In this document: in pieces, positions 8,769 through 17,630 of the stretch
Layout: each line of letters opens with the position of its first letter
How positions within the stretch are numbered: the stretch's first letter is position 1
Assembly (NCBI GenBank): GCA_017861365.1
Contig: JAGFXR010000006.1
Span: 140,266 to 204,265, forward strand
Reading direction: 5' to 3'
Source: Oscillospiraceae bacterium
GTDB lineage: Bacteria > Bacillota > Clostridia > Oscillospirales > Oscillospiraceae
Length of the DNA: 64,000 bases
Made by a program: the position numbers and the translations under genes
Notes under the pieces: model-generated
Seen by the model: only the letters and a program-made list of their open reading frames with translations
What the model was told of the DNA's origin: nothing
The model's database searches: none

Positions 8769-10322
8769 TTAATTTTGTCCTGCTTTTACAGCATATTCTC
8801 CGGCCGCATAGCCGGCCGAATATCCGGAAAAGGTGGTAAGCCCCATTTCAGTACCCGCATGTCCATAGCCTTGGCCAAGCCAGCCGCTGGTTGCGATTCC
8901 CGCCGCGTACAGACCCGGAATCGGCTTAAACTCTGAATTGAGCACCTCCAATCTGTCATTCACCTTGATGCCTCCGATGAAATTATCAATTCCGTGCAGG
9001 CCTTTGAACACATAAAAGGGCGGAGTTTTAAGCGGATACATATATTTGGGGTTTTTGAGGAAATCGTCATCACGGCCATCGTCGCAGAACCCATTATAGC
9101 GCTCCACCGTTTCGCTCAGCGTGTCAACATCGCAGCCGATCCATTGCGCCGCCTCTTCAAGGGAGCCACAGATCTTCATCATCCCGTCCTCTACTTCCCT
9201 CGGCATGTATTTCTCAACAGAATCCAACCAGGCACACGGGTCAACCTCCTCCATGAGCAAGCCGGTTTCCGCGCTGTGACGGCTTTGATTGCCTTCTACC
9301 TCGTTGGCACATTCCTTGTTCGCAATCATATCCCGGAAACAGGCTTCATCCATCATGGGATAACAAATGTGAAACGGCTGCTCCTCCAACGCCTTGCCCG
9401 ACATCCAGCCAAACTCTCCCTGCCCATACAGGTCCTCATTGATATAACGTTCTCCGTTCTTGTTGACAATCATCATGTGGGGGCGTCTCAGAAGACATCC
9501 AATCAGCACATTACGGGGGTGGTTATGGGGGCCAATGTAATTGGGCGATACCCGTCCGGCCATAGCGCCCGCTTCCTCAGCCATGAGAAAGCCGTCTCCT
9601 GTACTAAATGGCATGGCGGCCATAATTTTTGCGTTTTCATATCCTCTTCCGGGGAAGAACCGTTTTACAAGCTCTTGATTGGCGGCAAGAGAGCCGGTTG
9701 CAAGGATCACACTTTTTGTCCGAATGTTAATTTCCGCTTCGCCTTTCTGAGCCATCACCCCCGTGATCTCCCCATTCCGATCGGTCAGCAGCTTTTTGGC
9801 TCTTGTTCCCGTCAAAACTTTGACTCCATAGGTAACGCAGGCATCCGTCAGCCGATTTACAATCTCCAGTCCGGTGCGGTGATGTGACATATGATAGGTT
9901 TGAATGGGGCCGCTGCACGTGCCCACCTCGTCAAACTCAACACCGTAGCCCTCCAGCCAGTCCATAACCTTGCCGGATTCTCTCATCCACCGGCGCACCA
10001 GTCTGCTGTCACAGGACCAGTTGGAAATGTACATATGCCTTGTAAAGCATTCATCAATGGTGTGATGAATGCCCTGACGTTTTTGCGCGCTGCTCTCCAC
10101 CGCAAACACGCCCATCGCAATTTTGGTACACCCGCCCAGCTTCTTGTTTTTTTCCAGCAATACAACTTGTTTGGCTCCGGCTTCGGCGGCACGTACCGCC
10201 GCTGCCAGCCCTGCTCCTCCCCCTCCGATCACCACTACATCTACTTCCTGACTGCCGCCAAATTCAGATGAGCCTGTTTCGAAATTTCTTTCATCGGTAT
10301 CAATATCCCAAAAATCTGCCAT
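8769..10322 (-). CDS. FAD-dependent oxidoreductase, fumarate reductase/ketosteroid dehydrogenase flavoprotein family
   Basis: 517 residues. The N-terminal Rossmann motif VVVIGGGGAGLAAAVRAAEAG (about residues 29-49) binds the ADP part of FAD, followed by the LLEKNKKLGGCTKIA segment typical of FrdA-like flavoproteins. The C-terminal FAD motif GLYAAGIATSGWLGQGYGHAG caps the protein. There is no signal peptide, no N-terminal flavin-transfer domain and no cytochrome or Fe-S subunit gene alongside, so this is a stand-alone soluble flavoprotein rather than respiratory fumarate reductase. Such proteins reduce an activated double bond in small acids, quinones or steroids; the substrate here is unknown. 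The downstream MFS gene probably forms an operon with it. Confidence 0.82.
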   Translation of the reverse strand: MADFWDIDTDERNFETGSSEFGGSQEVDVVVIGGGGAGLAAAVRAAEAGAKQVVLLEKNKKLGGCTKIAMGVFAVESSAQKRQGIHHTIDECFTRHMYISNWSCDSRLVRRWMRESGKVMDWLEGYGVEFDEVGTCSGPIQTYHMSHHRTGLEIVNRLTDACVTYGVKVLTGTRAKKLLTDRNGEITGVMAQKGEAEINIRTKSVILATGSLAANQELVKRFFPGRGYENAKIMAAMPFSTGDGFLMAEEAGAMAGRVSPNYIGPHNHPRNVLIGCLLRRPHMMIVNKNGERYINEDLYGQGEFGWMSGKALEEQPFHICYPMMDEACFRDMIANKECANEVEGNQSRHSAETGLLMEEVDPCAWLDSVEKYMPREVEDGMMKICGSLEEAAQWIGCDVDTLSETVERYNGFCDDGRDDDFLKNPKYMYPLKTPPFYVFKGLHGIDNFIGGIKVNDRLEVLNSEFKPIPGLYAAGIATSGWLGQGYGHAGTEMGLTTFSGYSAGYAAGEYAVKAGQN

Positions 10323-10785
10323 ATAAATTACATCTCCTCAGCCATTGTTTTGTCTCTTTCGCCGAAGGTTATTATATATAGTTTCATTTCAGATGGGAAT
10401 GTCCGTATCTCATGAGGTGTTGACGAATGATTAGAATTTTCACAAACAGTTTCTAATATCAGCTTATTTTTTATCTATAATAGACAGAAGAAATTGGTCA
10501 CCCGGGACTTCTTGCTGCGTTCAGTTTCTATGTGACAGCCACACCTTTTCCAACGCGCCCCTAGTCTCCTCAACGCTGGTCAGTATCGGATTGATCCGCT
10601 TTTTACGCATTAACAATTTTGAAACAATCCTCAAACAAATCTCAAATATGAGTAGAATATGATGGATGAAATAAAAAACGTCACCGAAGGTAACAGGGGC
10701 AGCCGATATTTTTACAGGACAAGATAAAAAATAAGCTGCAAATCCAGCTTATTGATGCAGAGAATGGAACCAGGAGGAACGAAAC
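10323..10785. other. Intergenic region between divergent genes
   Basis: 463 bp holding promoters of the divergent flavoprotein and two-component genes. It contains a 16-nt inverted repeat (10460-10475 and 10723-10738) and a small stem at 10730-10753. AGGAGG stands 8 nt before the response-regulator ATG. No convincing coding sequence was seen. Confidence 0.6.
10460..10738. repeat. Widely spaced 16-nt perfect inverted repeat
   Basis: CAGCTTATTTTTTATC at 10460-10475 is the exact reverse complement of 10723-10738. The right copy also forms a short stem with 10745-10753 (AATAAGCTG/CAGCTTATT), so the motif core occurs three times upstream of the two-component operon. It could be paired regulator sites or the ends of a decayed mini-transposon. 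Confidence 0.55.
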
Positions 10786-11457
10786 ATGATCAACATCTTA
10801 GTGGTGGAAGACGATGTCAGACTCAATCAGATCGTGTGCACCTATTTAAACGACAGCGGCTACAAGGCCAAGGGCTGCCTGAATCCCCGGGAAGCGTATG
10901 ACCTGATGTACAATAACCTGTACAGCTTGATTATCTCCGATATTATGATGCCGGAAATTGATGGATTCGAATTTGCCGACACGGTGCGTCAGCTCAACAA
11001 GACCATTCCAATTCTGTTTATGACCGCGAAGGATGACATTGTTTCCAAGCAGAAGGGGTTCAAGCTGGGGATTGACGATTACATGGTCAAGCCCATCAAT
11101 ATGGACGAGCTTATGATGCGGGTGGGTGCTTTGCTGCGCCGGGCCAACATCATGGAGGACCGGAAGCTCACGGCAGGCAACCTTTCCATGGACGCAGACG
11201 CCATGACCGCAACGATTGACGGCGAGGAAATTCAGTTGACCCTTCGGGAATTTAATATCCTTTACAAGCTTCTTTCCTACCCCAAAAAGACCTTTACCCG
11301 CGCCCAGCTCATGGATGAGTTTTGGGGTCTGGAAAGCGAGACCAGTCTCCGGGCGGTGGATGTCTATGTCACCAAGCTCCGTGACAAACTGTCCACATGC
11401 GACGGATTTCAACTTGTCACCGTCAGGGGACTTGGATATAAGGCGGTGCTTCTATGA
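10786..11457 (+). CDS. OmpR-family DNA-binding response regulator
   Basis: 223 residues. The receiver domain has the acidic pair E8/D9, phospho-acceptor D52 in SDIMMPEIDG, the TAKDD motif and the KP lysine in MVKPI. A C-terminal winged helix (about residues 125-223) carries the LTLREFNILYKLL and RAVDVYVTKLRDKL elements typical of OmpR/PhoB DNA-binding domains. The ATG has AGGAGG 8 nt upstream. Its stop overlaps the histidine kinase start in ATGA, so the two are translationally coupled. The signal and targets are unknown; upstream inverted repeats may be its own operator (inference). Confidence 0.93.
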   Translation: MINILVVEDDVRLNQIVCTYLNDSGYKAKGCLNPREAYDLMYNNLYSLIISDIMMPEIDGFEFADTVRQLNKTIPILFMTAKDDIVSKQKGFKLGIDDYMVKPINMDELMMRVGALLRRANIMEDRKLTAGNLSMDADAMTATIDGEEIQLTLREFNILYKLLSYPKKTFTRAQLMDEFWGLESETSLRAVDVYVTKLRDKLSTCDGFQLVTVRGLGYKAVLL

Positions 11458-12542
11458 GCCAAAAAAACAGCAACTCTGACCCAAGAATCAAGTCAAAGCT
11501 GTTTCCTGTCCCCGGTTTTGTGCTGTCCTTTCTGGCACTGGCAGGACTGACTACGGGGCAGATGTTTATTTTGCAGAATTATGTGGACTATCAAAGCCTG
11601 CCGTTTGGCTATGTGATTGCGGTTCTGATCTACTGGACATTTGTTGCCGCAGCCTTTGCTCTATTGACTCAGCATCAGTTTAATGAACGCTACCAAAAAC
11701 CAATGGAGGAATTTGCCAAGGCCACCCAAAAGGTGGCCGGAGGCGATTTTTCTGTTTATATCCCGCCAAGGCACCTGCCTGATCGGCGGGATCACCTGGA
11801 TGTCATCATTGCGGATTTCAACGTCATGGTGGAGGAGCTGGGCAGCATCGAAACGCTGAAGACAGACTTTTTTTCCAATGTATCTCACGAGATCAAAACG
11901 CCGCTGTCAATCATTCAAAATTATGCACAGGCGCTGAAACGCGACCAGTTAACCGAGGCACAAAAAGAGGGCTATGTCGATACCATTCTGGAATCTTCCA
12001 TACGCCTGAACAATTTGATTACCAACCTGCTCAAGCTGAATAAGCTGGAAAAGCAAAATTTGCAGCCGATTCCGGAACCCTACGATCTATGCGGGCAGTT
12101 ATGTGAATGCGCGCTGCGGTTTGAAGATTTATGGACCAAAAAGAACATTGAATTTATAGCGGATATGGAAGACAGAGCCACCATTGAAGCGGATGCCAGC
12201 TTGCTGGAGCTGGTGTGGAACAACCTGCTCTCCAACGCCATCAAGTTTACCGAGCCGGGTGGAACGGTAACGTTACAGCAAAGCTCCACACAGGATGAGG
12301 TGATTGTCTCTGTTTCGGATACCGGCTGCGGAATGAGCGAAGAAACCCTCCGGCATAGTTTCGATCGGTTTTATCAGGGCGATACCTCCCATTCCACCGA
12401 AGGAAACGGGCTGGGTCTTGCCCTTGTGCTGCGAATCCTGCAGCTCATGGGCGGAACGGTCAAAGCCGCCAGCGTACCGGGAGAAGGAAGTACCTTTACC
12501 GTTCGAATTCCCACAGAATACAGGGGAACATATACGAATTAA
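11454..12542 (+). CDS. Membrane sensor histidine kinase
   Basis: 362 residues. Two membrane helices (about residues 18-38 and 52-72) enclose a very short outer loop of some 13 residues, so sensing is probably within the membrane or cytoplasm. A HAMP-like linker follows, then HisKA with phospho-acceptor H145 in NVSHEIKTPLS, then the ATPase domain with the N box (ELVWNNLLSNAIKFT), DTGCGMS and GNGLGLAL. It overlaps its response regulator by 4 nt. The short extracellular loop resembles intramembrane-sensing kinases that respond to envelope stress or antimicrobial peptides, but no ABC exporter is adjacent. Confidence 0.92.
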   Translation: MSQKNSNSDPRIKSKLFPVPGFVLSFLALAGLTTGQMFILQNYVDYQSLPFGYVIAVLIYWTFVAAAFALLTQHQFNERYQKPMEEFAKATQKVAGGDFSVYIPPRHLPDRRDHLDVIIADFNVMVEELGSIETLKTDFFSNVSHEIKTPLSIIQNYAQALKRDQLTEAQKEGYVDTILESSIRLNNLITNLLKLNKLEKQNLQPIPEPYDLCGQLCECALRFEDLWTKKNIEFIADMEDRATIEADASLLELVWNNLLSNAIKFTEPGGTVTLQQSSTQDEVIVSVSDTGCGMSEETLRHSFDRFYQGDTSHSTEGNGLGLALVLRILQLMGGTVKAASVPGEGSTFTVRIPTEYRGTYTN

Positions 12543-12642
12543 TACATTGTAAACAATTCCAAAGCAATTTCGGAACATTGCTTTGGTAAGCTTGCGTCAT
12601 ACAAATTCCCTCTTTCTCTCAATTCAAATACAAGGAGTCGAT

Positions 12643-13185
12643 ATGATGAACGAAATTACGAAGAGTGGCAGAGATTTTGTCGGCTATGAATATAAAGAAA
12701 TCACGGCGGACAGAGATCGTGCGTCTATGTACCTCGATGGCTATCTGAATTTCGGCTGGATTACCGATGAAACGATCCAGCCCTCCGTGATGATGGGAAA
12801 AGTGACGATAAAGCTCAAGCGCGACCGCAAAATCCTGAACAAGACCGAGCTGACCCGGCTGCAGCGGCATTTTGAAGCCTGTATGAATGAGATTGACGCC
12901 ATGGAACAATCCAAAACCTCGGACGCGACCATATGGGCGCTGGTCATCGGTCTGACCGGCACGGCATTCATGGCCGGCTCGGTCTTTGCGGTTTCAAGCG
13001 AACCGCCTCGCATCTTGCTGTGCATCGTGCTGGCTATCCCCGCTTTTGTCGGCTGGTTCCTCCCGTACTTTGTCTACAAGGCAAGAGTAAGGAAAAAGAC
13101 CGACAGAGTTACCCCGCAGATCGAACAGAAGTATGATGAGATCTATGACATCTGCGAAAAGGGCAGCAAACTGCTCAAAAACTGA
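12643..13185 (+). CDS. Hypothetical two-helix membrane protein
   Basis: 180 residues from ATG 12643, chosen because AAGGAG lies 5 nt upstream. Residues ~1-85 are soluble and charged, followed by two adjacent membrane helices (about 93-113 and 118-138) and a basic, helical C-terminal tail (KARVRKKTDR). Not recognised. It starts 100 nt after the histidine kinase, has its own RBS and is followed by a terminator, so it may be the last gene of the two-component transcript. Confidence 0.7.
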   Translation: MMNEITKSGRDFVGYEYKEITADRDRASMYLDGYLNFGWITDETIQPSVMMGKVTIKLKRDRKILNKTELTRLQRHFEACMNEIDAMEQSKTSDATIWALVIGLTGTAFMAGSVFAVSSEPPRILLCIVLAIPAFVGWFLPYFVYKARVRKKTDRVTPQIEQKYDEIYDICEKGSKLLKN

Positions 13186-13253
13186 CAAGTCACCGTTCTC
13201 TTCGGATGCAGTACCCTCCAAACGTTAGATCAATCGGTTCATAAAACCACCCC

Positions 13254-13288
13254 AGGCATGCCGTCTGTGAGCTTCAGGCGGCATGCCT
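13254..13288 (+). terminator. Intrinsic terminator
   Basis: A 14-bp stem with one G-T pair (AGGCATGCCGTCTG with CAGGCGGCATGCCT), 7-nt loop and weak T-tract, downstream of the two-helix membrane protein gene. Confidence 0.7.
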
Positions 13289-13402
13289 CTCTAATTTTGC
13301 CTTGCCTCGGCGGTTGCTGACGCAATCCCGGCAGCCCGTTGTGTTTGTGATCTATGCTCTGTGGAATTCCTGTTCCCTTTTTCACACAGACGGGAGTATT
13401 TG

Positions 13403-13411
13403 TGATATACT
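13403..13411 (+). promoter_or_regulatory. Candidate extended -10 promoter
   Basis: TG-A-TATACT at 13403-13411 fits an extended -10 element. No good -35 is seen. It lies 129 nt upstream of the AAA ATPase start. Confidence 0.4.
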
Positions 13412-13539
13412 AAACATATCAAAACACAGCCGTGATTGAATTTGGAGCGATAGGTTCGTTGCCGCGTAATCTGCCGATTCCAAGAACAGTACATTGCGAA
13501 CAAGTAACGTTTTTCACAGCTGTCATGGGAGTGGGTTCG

Positions 13540-14283
13540 ATGGAACGAAATTATATCAGCAGCGTGCGTCTTAGTTCCCCGGTGGATGAACACTCCTATC
13601 TTTGCAGCCTGCCTGTGGTGCGTCACCTTTCCCGACAGGGCGAACTGCGCTTTTCAAAGTCAGTAACCTTTTTCGTGGGAGAAAACGGTTCCGGCAAGTC
13701 AACATTGTTGGAAGCAATCGCGGTAGCCTATGGCTTTAACGCAGAAGGCGGCACGCGCAATTTCAGCTTTTCCACCAGCACAACTCACTCCGATTTGTAT
13801 CGCCATCTCACACTTTCGCGAAGTGCTCACCCCAAGGATGGTTTCTTTTTGAGGGCCGAGAGCTTTTACAACGCCGCCAGTTACCTGGACGAAATTTATG
13901 AAGTGGAATTTCGCAATCATATTCAAACCGGCTACGGAGACCGGTCGCTTCACGAGCAATCCCACGGAGAGAGCTTCCTCGCTCTGGTGGGGAACCGCTT
14001 TAGCGGAAATGGTTTATATCTGCTGGACGAGCCAGAAGCGGCACTTTCTCCCAGCCGGCTGTTAACCTTGTTGGCGCACATCCACGCGCTGGCACAGAAC
14101 AGCTCTCAGTTCATTATTGCAACGCACTCGCCCATTTTAATGGCGTATCCCGGCGCTGAGGTATATCAGCTGTCGGAGAACGCGATTTCTTCTGTGGACT
14201 ACCGGGAAACCGAGCACTATCAGCTGACCCGCCGCTTTCTGGAACATCCAGAGAAGATGCTGCGTTATTTATTGGACGACTAG
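13540..14283 (+). CDS. AAA-family ATPase (ABC-like, single-domain)
   Basis: 247 residues from ATG 13540, preceded by GGGAG; an in-frame ATG at 13525 is less well placed. It has Walker A GENGSGKSTLLEA at about residues 47-59, a Q-loop-like region, signature-like SHGESFLAL and Walker B GLYLLDEPEAALS, then a switch histidine in IATHSP. The fold resembles ABC/SMC heads and OLD-type ATPases rather than transporters, and there is no membrane gene beside it. Its job is unknown. The downstream radical-SAM gene begins almost immediately after its stop, suggesting an operon. Confidence 0.85.
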   Translation: MERNYISSVRLSSPVDEHSYLCSLPVVRHLSRQGELRFSKSVTFFVGENGSGKSTLLEAIAVAYGFNAEGGTRNFSFSTSTTHSDLYRHLTLSRSAHPKDGFFLRAESFYNAASYLDEIYEVEFRNHIQTGYGDRSLHEQSHGESFLALVGNRFSGNGLYLLDEPEAALSPSRLLTLLAHIHALAQNSSQFIIATHSPILMAYPGAEVYQLSENAISSVDYRETEHYQLTRRFLEHPEKMLRYLLDD

Positions 14284-14339
14284 GGGGGCTTGCCACGCAT
14301 TACAAGGATGTCAAAGGGATTCTCTCTGCCAAAAACGGC

Positions 14340-15164
14340 ATGAACTTCTATCGAGGCTGCACCCACGGCTGCATTTACTGCGATTCCCGCAGCGTCTGCT
14401 ATCAGATGGATCACGACTTCGAAGATGTGGAAATCAAGCGCAACGCGCCCCAGCTGCTGGAGGATGCGCTGCGCCGCAAGCGCAGCCGGTGCATGATCGG
14501 CACCGGCGCCATGTGTGATCCGTACCTTCCGCTGGAGAAACAGGAGCGTCTCACCCGCCAATGCCTGGAACTGATTGACCGATACGGATTCGGTTTTTCA
14601 GTCATCACCAAGTCCGATCTGATCCTGCGGGATTTGGACCTGCTGAAACACATCAACGAAGAAAGTAAATGCGTGGTGCAGATGACGCTGACCACCTTTG
14701 ACGAGCGCCTGTGCCGTATCCTTGAACCCAATGTCTGTACTACAGCAAGGCGCGCGGAGGTTTTGAACACCCTGCGGGACGAGGGAATCCCAACGGTGGT
14801 CTGGCTCTCGCCGATCCTGCCCTTCATCAACGATACCGAGGAAAATTTGCGGGAAATTCTGAAGCTCTGCTGGAACGCGAAGGTGAAAGGGATTATCTGC
14901 TTTGGTATGGGCGTAACGCTGCGTGAGGGCGACCGGGAGTATTTTTATCGCAAGCTGGACGAGCATTTCCCCGGCATGAAAGAGCGGTATATCCAGACAT
15001 TCGGCAACCGTTATTCCTGTGACAGTCCCAATCACGTGGCTCTGATGAAGATATTTCATGAAGAATGCGGGCAGCGGGGCGTACTGCATTTCCCCGATTC
15101 TGTGTTCGCATACCTCAGCAAGTTTGAAAGTCAACAGACCGCTGAACAGATGACGCTGTTTTAA
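14340..15164 (+). CDS. Radical SAM protein, SplB/photolyase-like family
   Basis: 274 residues counted from ATG 14340. It carries the radical-SAM cluster motif CTHGCIYC (residues 8-15), followed by DSRS. This group (COG1533) includes spore photoproduct lyase relatives acting on damaged DNA, but this member's substrate is unknown. The same frame stays open upstream of 14340 and encodes THYKDVKGILSAKNG, typical of this family just before the cluster, yet contains no ATG, GTG or TTG. The real start may therefore be non-standard (for example ATT 14271), overlapping the ATPase stop. It is followed 13 nt later by the YjbR gene. Confidence 0.85.
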   Translation: MNFYRGCTHGCIYCDSRSVCYQMDHDFEDVEIKRNAPQLLEDALRRKRSRCMIGTGAMCDPYLPLEKQERLTRQCLELIDRYGFGFSVITKSDLILRDLDLLKHINEESKCVVQMTLTTFDERLCRILEPNVCTTARRAEVLNTLRDEGIPTVVWLSPILPFINDTEENLREILKLCWNAKVKGIICFGMGVTLREGDREYFYRKLDEHFPGMKERYIQTFGNRYSCDSPNHVALMKIFHEECGQRGVLHFPDSVFAYLSKFESQQTAEQMTLF

Positions 15165-15177
15165 AGGAGAATTGAAG

Positions 15178-15567
15178 ATGACGAATTACCCGTGGCTGGA
15201 AGACTATCTGCTGTCAAAAACCGGTGCTACCAATGACTATAAAATCGAATGGGGCTGGCAGCGTTACATGGTGGGCGGCAAGTTGTTCGCCGCCTTGATG
15301 CATCCATCAGCGAACTATGACCCCGCTTATGCGGAAAAGGATCTGATCAACCTCAAGTGTGACCCCATGCTGGCGGAGCTGCTGCGGAAAGAGTACCCCG
15401 AGGTCATGCCCGGCTTTTACTCGGACAAGCGCACCTGGAATTCTGTGGATTTGGGCGGCGGCGTGCCCGAGGCGCAGCTCAAGCTCATGATTGACGACAG
15501 CTATCGGCTGGTGTTTGGAGCGCTGACGAAAAAGCTGCAGAGAGAGATTTTGGAACGCTCATCATAA
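15178..15567 (+). CDS. MmcQ/YjbR-family protein
   Basis: 129 residues from ATG 15178, with AGGAG 8 nt upstream; a TTG at 15172 is less likely. It matches the YjbR/MmcQ fold (CyaY-like): an N-terminal acidic segment, WGWQRYMVGGKLFAAL in the core, LKCDP, then a PGFYSDKRTWNSV block and the C-terminal DDSYRLVFGALTKK helix. Some family members bind DNA, but no biochemical role is established. It is the last gene of the probable ATPase, radical-SAM, YjbR operon. Confidence 0.85.
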   Translation: MTNYPWLEDYLLSKTGATNDYKIEWGWQRYMVGGKLFAALMHPSANYDPAYAEKDLINLKCDPMLAELLRKEYPEVMPGFYSDKRTWNSVDLGGGVPEAQLKLMIDDSYRLVFGALTKKLQREILERSS

Positions 15568-15590
15568 TATTGAGAGGATGCCAATCATTC

Positions 15591-15722
15591 ATGACTGGAT
15601 GGGTAATAGCATCTCGCATCATCAGAGTTTTGTGCCTTGCAGCAATCGTATATCAGTTTACAAAACTGCGGTATCATCTTAAACATGCCGAAGATCAGAC
15701 TGTTGAGCAAGCTTCTCCGTAA
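15591..15722 (+). CDS. Possible 43-aa small membrane protein
   Basis: An ATG-initiated frame with one hydrophobic segment (VLCLAAIVYQF) and a charged tail. The only purine-rich RBS (GAGAGG) is about 14 nt upstream, which is too far. It is followed 3 nt after its stop by a second hydrophobic micro-frame, which makes a pair of small membrane peptides possible but unproven. Confidence 0.25.
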   Translation: MTGWVIASRIIRVLCLAAIVYQFTKLRYHLKHAEDQTVEQASP

Positions 15723-15725
15723 ATA

Positions 15726-15809
15726 ATGAAATTTGTTCGCAATATAACAGTGCTAACGGTTATCTCAAGCGTTACTGCTATTCTACTTATTATTCTGCAA
15801 AATCGATAG
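15726..15809 (+). CDS. Possible 27-aa hydrophobic peptide
   Basis: An ATG frame with basic start MKFVRN followed by a hydrophobic stretch and an LQNR end. It lies immediately after the 43-aa frame. There is no RBS, so it could easily be chance. Confidence 0.2.
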   Translation: MKFVRNITVLTVISSVTAILLIILQNR

Positions 15810-15914
15810 GCAAATGCCAAACCAGCTATACATCATCTCATTCGTGGGATAAGGATGCAATTACAAATTATTCCATATTGGCATCAATCATCAATCGGAA
15901 AGAATTTTAACTGA

Positions 15915-16796
15915 TCACCATATATTTTTGATGCTTTGAACCATATCTAAAACAGCAGAATTTGTTTCATCTGAGCGCCAGGCAATACACTGCATTGCGT
16001 CAGGCCTTTCATCATAGCTGCAAAAGCAGACGTCGGGATAATTGCTCCGGCTGATCAGACTGGAAACCAACGCCACTCCCGCTCCCGCCTGAACATTAAG
16101 CATCAGATCCCTCGGTGAATCCATCAGCCGGAGGTTGAGTACCCCGCCAGCATTCTGAAACACGGATTGGATCACCTCATGAGGAAAATCTTTTCCGTCA
16201 GGCAGCGCCAGGAAAACCGGTTCATCCAAAAAATCAGTCGGCTTCAAATGGGGCAATCCCGCTTTGGGATGCCGCTTGTTGACGGCTAGGACCAAGGAAA
16301 AAGGCGACAGCTTGATAAAATTGATTCCGTTGGTTTTTCGCATATTGCGGTCTGTGGTGACCGCCATGTCATACTGCTGTTTGCTCAGCTTGGCAATCAG
16401 GTTCAAGTATGTATCTTCCATCAGATTATATCGAATCAGGCTTCCATTGGTGTTTTTTTCATAGAGCAGATCCATCAGCTTTTGGGGTAACATCTCATCT
16501 CTCGAAATGCCGATGGAAACCTGTTGAAATTGATTGTGGCTTTCGATCTGTACTTCTTCAATCGCACGGGCAAGCCGAAAATACAGCATTTCGGTTTTCC
16601 GAAGGAGTGCTTCTCCCTCCGCCGTCAGGCGTACATGATGGGTACTGCGTTTAAACAGCTTCAAATGGAGTTCCTTCTCCAGATTGGCAATATATTTGCT
16701 TAAATTCGGCTGGGAAATATATAAATTTTGGGCCGCAATCGAAAAGCTCTGACAGTTAGCAACCTCAATAAAGTACTGAATTTGGTTCAGTGTCAT
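15915..16796 (-). CDS. LysR-family transcriptional regulator
   Basis: 293 residues. The N-terminal winged helix-turn-helix has FIEVANCQSFSIAAQNLYIS and QPNLSKYIANLEKEL (residues ~9-46), then a linker helix and a periplasmic-binding-protein-like effector domain (about 90-293) that would sense a small molecule. Family members usually regulate a divergent gene, but the upstream neighbour (membrane protein, then Dpp transporter) is on the same strand, so its target is uncertain. The peptide-transport operon is a reasonable candidate by proximity only. Confidence 0.9.
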   Translation of the reverse strand: MTLNQIQYFIEVANCQSFSIAAQNLYISQPNLSKYIANLEKELHLKLFKRSTHHVRLTAEGEALLRKTEMLYFRLARAIEEVQIESHNQFQQVSIGISRDEMLPQKLMDLLYEKNTNGSLIRYNLMEDTYLNLIAKLSKQQYDMAVTTDRNMRKTNGINFIKLSPFSLVLAVNKRHPKAGLPHLKPTDFLDEPVFLALPDGKDFPHEVIQSVFQNAGGVLNLRLMDSPRDLMLNVQAGAGVALVSSLISRSNYPDVCFCSYDERPDAMQCIAWRSDETNSAVLDMVQSIKNIW

Positions 16797-16891
16797 TGCG
16801 TTTCCTCCTGTGATTCCGGAACTTATTACAGCTGTTCTATTTTTAGATTTTAAATGGAACCTATACCAGAAACCAGTCGAATTTTCTCTTT

Positions 16892-17452
16892 TTACAACTG
16901 ATTCGGCAGCGCCTCCGCCGGAAACTGTCTGATCAGGTACAAGATCACACAGCAGTCAGACAAACAAAGCGCTGCGTATGCCAGCCGCAGCCATTCCGCT
17001 GAAACTTTAACCTCAAGACCGCTCAATGTACGGAATATCACAAACACAAGTTCGCCTGTCATGCTTAAGCCAAACAGTGCAATCGCCCATTTCGAAGCGA
17101 TTTTCATAAAATATACGGATGTATGAACATCCCGTGATGTCATTTTACGCGGCGCAATGAGAAAACAGCAGATGCCGATGCCCAGATACATCAATGGAAT
17201 GACGGCCAGCATACACGGCGCACCGGTGAGGAAAAGCATACTGCCTTGCGTTTCACACAGGGACAGTAAGCCATATGCCACCATCAGAAGCACGAATAAC
17301 ATTCCGTAAGCGATTTTTAGGATGAGAAAATGCCGCTCCTGAATCCGAATTCGGTAATATTCACCTCGATAAACAAGCTTCCTCACCTGTTTTCCCCGTC
17401 CGTTTTTTACCGTTTCGTAGTTCCAATTTAAAAGATACCAGTGCTGCTTCAT
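16892..17452 (-). CDS. Hypothetical four-helix membrane protein
   Basis: 186 residues. A basic cytosolic N-terminus (~40 residues rich in Lys/Arg/Tyr) is followed by four hydrophobic segments at about 45-64, 72-97, 115-137 and 150-175. No recognised family. It lies between the LysR gene and the peptide transporter, with a separate intergenic gap on each side. It could be a stand-alone membrane protein or an accessory of the transporter. Confidence 0.65.
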   Translation of the reverse strand: MKQHWYLLNWNYETVKNGRGKQVRKLVYRGEYYRIRIQERHFLILKIAYGMLFVLLMVAYGLLSLCETQGSMLFLTGAPCMLAVIPLMYLGIGICCFLIAPRKMTSRDVHTSVYFMKIASKWAIALFGLSMTGELVFVIFRTLSGLEVKVSAEWLRLAYAALCLSDCCVILYLIRQFPAEALPNQL

Positions 17453-17630
17453 ATCATCACCATCTCATAACATGTTTTCGAGTTTTATGGGTTTGCTGTC
17501 AATTCATCCTGCCTATTTGCCAAAAGCAGCGACCCGTATCCGAATCGCTGCTTCATGTAAACATTGTATCGTAATTCAAGGTCAATCCGCGCGCACGCCA
17601 CAGTCTGGCGGCTCACTGCGCCGAACAATA

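Larger units (their letters stand above)
15568..15914. other. Intergenic region
   Basis: 347 bp between convergent genes. Two very short plus-strand reading frames with hydrophobic centres lie here and are listed separately. No clear terminator was found. Confidence 0.5.
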
